Positions 5,179 through 7,586 of a DNA stretch of 7,586 nt are shown here, piece by piece (the first letter of the stretch is position 1; each line of letters starts with the position of its first letter). The stretch comes from Stenotrophomonas sp. Its GTDB lineage: Bacteria; Pseudomonadota; Gammaproteobacteria; Xanthomonadales; Xanthomonadaceae. Made by a program: the position numbers and the translations under genes. The notes beneath the pieces are model-generated. The model ran no database searches. It was not told where the DNA came from and saw nothing but the letters and a program-made list of their open reading frames with translations. The stretch lies in the NCBI GenBank assembly GCA_003484865.1, contig DMZT01000019.1, positions 1 to 7,586 of the forward strand. The letters are read 5' to 3'.

Positions 5179-7586
5179 TCAGCGCTTCTTCTTGACCGGC
5201 TTGCCCTCGCCTACGGTCTGCTCCAGCCACCGCTCGCTTTCGGCCAGCATGGTCATGATCGATTCGCGCGCGCGGTAAGCATGCGATTCGTTGGGCAGCA
5301 TCACCAGGCGCGAGGTACCGCCCAGCCCCTTCACCGCGGCGAACATGCGCTCGCTCTGGATCGGGAACGTGCCGGAATTGTTGTCGTCCACGCCGTGGAT
5401 GAAGAGGATCGGGTCCTTGATCTTGTCGGCATAGTTGAACGGCGACATCTTCTGGTAGACGTCCTGCGCCTGCCAGTAGTTGCGCTCTTCGGCCTGGAAG
5501 CCGAACGGGGTCAGCGTGCGGTTGTACGCACCGCTGCGCGCGATGCCGGCCTTGAACAGGCGGGTATGCGCGAGCAGGTTGGCGGTCATGAACGCACCGT
5601 AGGAGTGGCCACCGATCGCGATGTGCTCACGGTCGGTCACGCCACGCCGCACCACTTCATTCACGGCCGCCTCGGCATTGGCGATCAGCTGCGGCAGGTA
5701 GGTGTCGTTCGGCTCCTTGTCGCCCTCGCCGATGATCGGCATCGAGGGGCTGACCAGCACCGCGTAGCCCTTGGCCAGGAACGCCTGCGGGCCCCAGTAG
5801 CTGATCGCGTTGAAGCGGTACGGGGAATCGGTGACCTGGCTGGCGGCCTCGGCCGTCTTGAACTCGCCCGGATAGGCCCACATCAGCAGCGGCAACGGAC
5901 CGTCCTTCTTCGCGTTGTAGCCCGGCGGCAGCATCAGCGTGGCGGTCAGGTCGACGCCATCGTTGCGCTTGTAGCGGATCTGCTCCTTGCTCACCCCACG
6001 CAGCTGCGGCAGCGGGTGCTGGAAGTGGGTCAACGCCTTCGGTGCGGCGGTGGCATCGGCCAGCGACTGCACGTAGAAGTTGGCCGGCTCGTCGGGCGAT
6101 TCGCGGGTCAGCAGCAGCGAGGTGCCTTCCTGGTCAAGCAGCGCCACCGGCGCGGCGTAGGACGGCGCCTGCGAGTGGAACAGGCGGGTGGTCTGCTTGC
6201 TGTCCAGATCAAGGCGATCCACGAACGGACGGTCGCCTTCCGGCGAGGCGCCCAGCCCGTACAGGAAGATGCTGCGGCCATCGGCGCTGACCTGCAGGCG
6301 CGAGCGACCGTTGACGTCGCGCACCAGGCCCGGGCGGCCCGGGTCGTTGTAGCGGTCCTGGGAGGAACGCGCCGACAGCAGTTCCGCCGCCTTCTCCGGC
6401 TGGTCCGGCGCGATCCGCCACTGCTTGACCTCGCGGTTCTTCCACCACGATTCGTTGAGCAGCGCCAGATCGCCACGGCCCCACTGGATGCCCGCGTAAC
6501 GGCTGCCCAGCTGCGCCAGCGTCACCGGCGGCTTATCGAAGGGGGCGGCGTGCATCAGCACCGCATCGCGCACCTTGGCCTCGCGGTTCGGGTCGCCGCC
6601 GTCCTGCGCTTCGGCCCAGACCAGGGTCGCCGGTGCATCGGCGCGCCAGTCGATCCGGCGCACGCCGGTGGCCACCGCATCGTTGCCGGTCGGCAGGCCT
6701 TCCTTCAACGGCAGGTCGGCGACGGTGTGTTCGAGCTTGCCGTCCACGGCGGACAGCACTTCGATGCGACGCGCGAACGCGCTGGCCGGCACCAGATAGG
6801 AATACGGACGCACCACCCGCTCGCTCAGCAGGTAACGGCCATCCGGGGAGAGGGTGACATCCCAGTACACCCCACCGGTGGACAGCGGCGTGGTCACGCC
6901 GTTGAGCGCGACCTTGGCCGGCTGCGCGCTGGCGTAGTAGTCGAAGAGGCGGGCATCGGCCTCGTTCTTGAGCATGTCCTGGTAGGTACGGATCGTGCGC
7001 ACACCGGCGTCGGCCTCGGTCTGCTGGATCGCAGGGCCGGTCGGGATGCCGCCGGCGGCCGGTGCCGCACCCTGCCCCTTGAGCTGCTGCATCACCAGCA
7101 GGCCGCGGCTGTCGGGCTGCCAGCTGTAGCCATCGCCCATCACCGTGTTCAGATCACCGACCAGGCGGCGCGCCGAACCGGCCTCGACATCGACGATCCA
7201 CAGCTCATTGGTGCGGGTGGCCGCTTGCACCTGGTTGAAGGCGATGTACTTCTGGTCCGGCGACCAGGCAAAGGTGGCGATCGACAACGGCTGCGGCAAC
7301 CCGCTGATCTGGCGCTCCTTGCCATCGGCGACGCTCATCAGCCACAGCTTGTCGGCGAAGCTGAAGCGGCTGGCCGAATGCGTGGCCGGGTTGATGCGCA
7401 GGCCGGCCAGCTTCAGTTCGGGCTGGGCCACGTCGTTGATCGACGGCAGCGGCGGTGTCTGCAGCAGCGCGGCCAGGTCACGGCGCGGGGACAGGCTCAG
7501 GGTCGGGGCACGCGGCGCATCGACCACGGCCTGCAGGGCCGGCGACGGTAGCTCGTAGCCGCCCTGATCGCCCTTGGCGGCGGCTG
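5179..7586 (-). CDS. S9 family serine peptidase, glutamyl endopeptidase (S9D) type, 5' end missing
   Basis: 801 complete codons end at TGA (5179-5181), and the frame stays open to the right edge. A GTG at 7525-7527 is not the true start: the in-frame residues before it (GGYELPSPALQAV) continue the family's N-terminal pattern. Counting from the first full codon in the window, the first half is a beta-propeller with blade motifs such as FAWSPDQKYIAF, YSWQPDSRGLL and LSPDGRYLLSE. The last third is an alpha/beta hydrolase with nucleophile Ser661 in GGHSYGAF, Asp734 in HGVDDNNSGTF and His768 in NESHAYRARES. The HGxxDNN and ESHxYxARES motifs resemble plant chloroplast glutamyl endopeptidase and bacterial S9D relatives, which cut peptides after Glu. 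The propeller normally limits access to small peptides. Many bacterial relatives are exported, but the signal sequence would be outside the window. The tail is basic (KPVKKKR). Confidence 0.92.
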   Translation of the reverse strand, partial: AAAKGDQGGYELPSPALQAVVDAPRAPTLSLSPRRDLAALLQTPPLPSINDVAQPELKLAGLRINPATHSASRFSFADKLWLMSVADGKERQISGLPQPLSIATFAWSPDQKYIAFNQVQAATRTNELWIVDVEAGSARRLVGDLNTVMGDGYSWQPDSRGLLVMQQLKGQGAAPAAGGIPTGPAIQQTEADAGVRTIRTYQDMLKNEADARLFDYYASAQPAKVALNGVTTPLSTGGVYWDVTLSPDGRYLLSERVVRPYSYLVPASAFARRIEVLSAVDGKLEHTVADLPLKEGLPTGNDAVATGVRRIDWRADAPATLVWAEAQDGGDPNREAKVRDAVLMHAAPFDKPPVTLAQLGSRYAGIQWGRGDLALLNESWWKNREVKQWRIAPDQPEKAAELLSARSSQDRYNDPGRPGLVRDVNGRSRLQVSADGRSIFLYGLGASPEGDRPFVDRLDLDSKQTTRLFHSQAPSYAAPVALLDQEGTSLLLTRESPDEPANFYVQSLADATAAPKALTHFQHPLPQLRGVSKEQIRYKRNDGVDLTATLMLPPGYNAKKDGPLPLLMWAYPGEFKTAEAASQVTDSPYRFNAISYWGPQAFLAKGYAVLVSPSMPIIGEGDKEPNDTYLPQLIANAEAAVNEVVRRGVTDREHIAIGGHSYGAFMTANLLAHTRLFKAGIARSGAYNRTLTPFGFQAEERNYWQAQDVYQKMSPFNYADKIKDPILFIHGVDDNNSGTFPIQSERMFAAVKGLGGTSRLVMLPNESHAYRARESIMTMLAESERWLEQTVGEGKPVKKKR

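Noticed and set aside
4778..5278. Open frames across the REP array encoding repeated FSYRP / FFVPA-like peptides
   Set aside because: The periodic peptide arises from the 36-37 base DNA repeat. The frame shifts from unit to unit, and the frames run into the ends of ppc and the peptidase without a ribosome site.
7525..7527. GTG as the start of the S9 peptidase
   Set aside because: The frame remains open to the window edge, the preceding residues look like the conserved N-terminal region of the family, and there is no signal peptide after the GTG.
5140..7551. An 803-codon plus-strand open frame opposite the S9 peptidase gene
   Set aside because: It is the antisense of a gene with intact catalytic motifs. 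Long antisense frames are common in high-GC codon-biased DNA, and the product is Arg/His/Gln-rich with no recognisable domain.

Overview
The window looks like a chromosomal segment of a high-GC gammaproteobacterium in the Xanthomonadaceae, most likely Stenotrophomonas. The proteins are of Xanthomonadaceae type. The strongest pointer is the set of short palindromic repeats headed by GTAG with a TGCCGGCC arm and GCT loop. These match the SMAG (GTAG-type REP) elements known from Stenotrophomonas maltophilia. No tRNA, rRNA, CRISPR array, insertion sequence or phage gene is visible.

Region 1 (1-2051, plus strand) is a tightly packed run of four small genes, all apparently cell-envelope proteins. 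First is the 3' end of a protein with a long X-Pro dipeptide tract. It is joined by ATGA stop/start overlaps to a secreted outer-membrane beta-barrel-like protein of the 'neuromedin U'/MetA-pathway type, and then to an exported SYLF (Ysc84) domain protein. After 22 bases comes a 58-residue protein with two membrane segments and a strong ribosome binding site. The overlaps suggest one transcript with coupled translation. The promoter lies upstream of the window.

Region 2 (2052-2144) separates convergent genes and holds two identical copies of a SMAG palindrome. Region 3 (2145-4856, minus strand) is a complete phosphoenolpyruvate carboxylase gene (ppc), which supplies oxaloacetate to the TCA cycle.

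Region 4 (4857-5178) is a 322-base gap between two minus-strand genes and is the most structured non-coding part of the window. It contains the ppc leader, one SMAG element, and a tandem array of three full GTAG-type palindromes plus a hybrid fourth on a 36-37 base period, in the opposite orientation. A separate bulged hairpin sits directly after the peptidase stop codon. Compared with the SMAG copies, the array stem carries a compensatory base-pair change, and the edge unit combines one arm of each type.

Region 5 (5179-7586, minus strand) is a serine peptidase of the prolyl oligopeptidase clan, closest to the S9D glutamyl endopeptidases, with its Ser/Asp/His triad intact. Its N-terminus lies beyond the window edge. 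The metabolic gene, the peptidase and the envelope cluster show no obvious functional link. I see no new defence or mobile system. The unusual content is the envelope gene cluster with its X-Pro protein and the diversified REP array.
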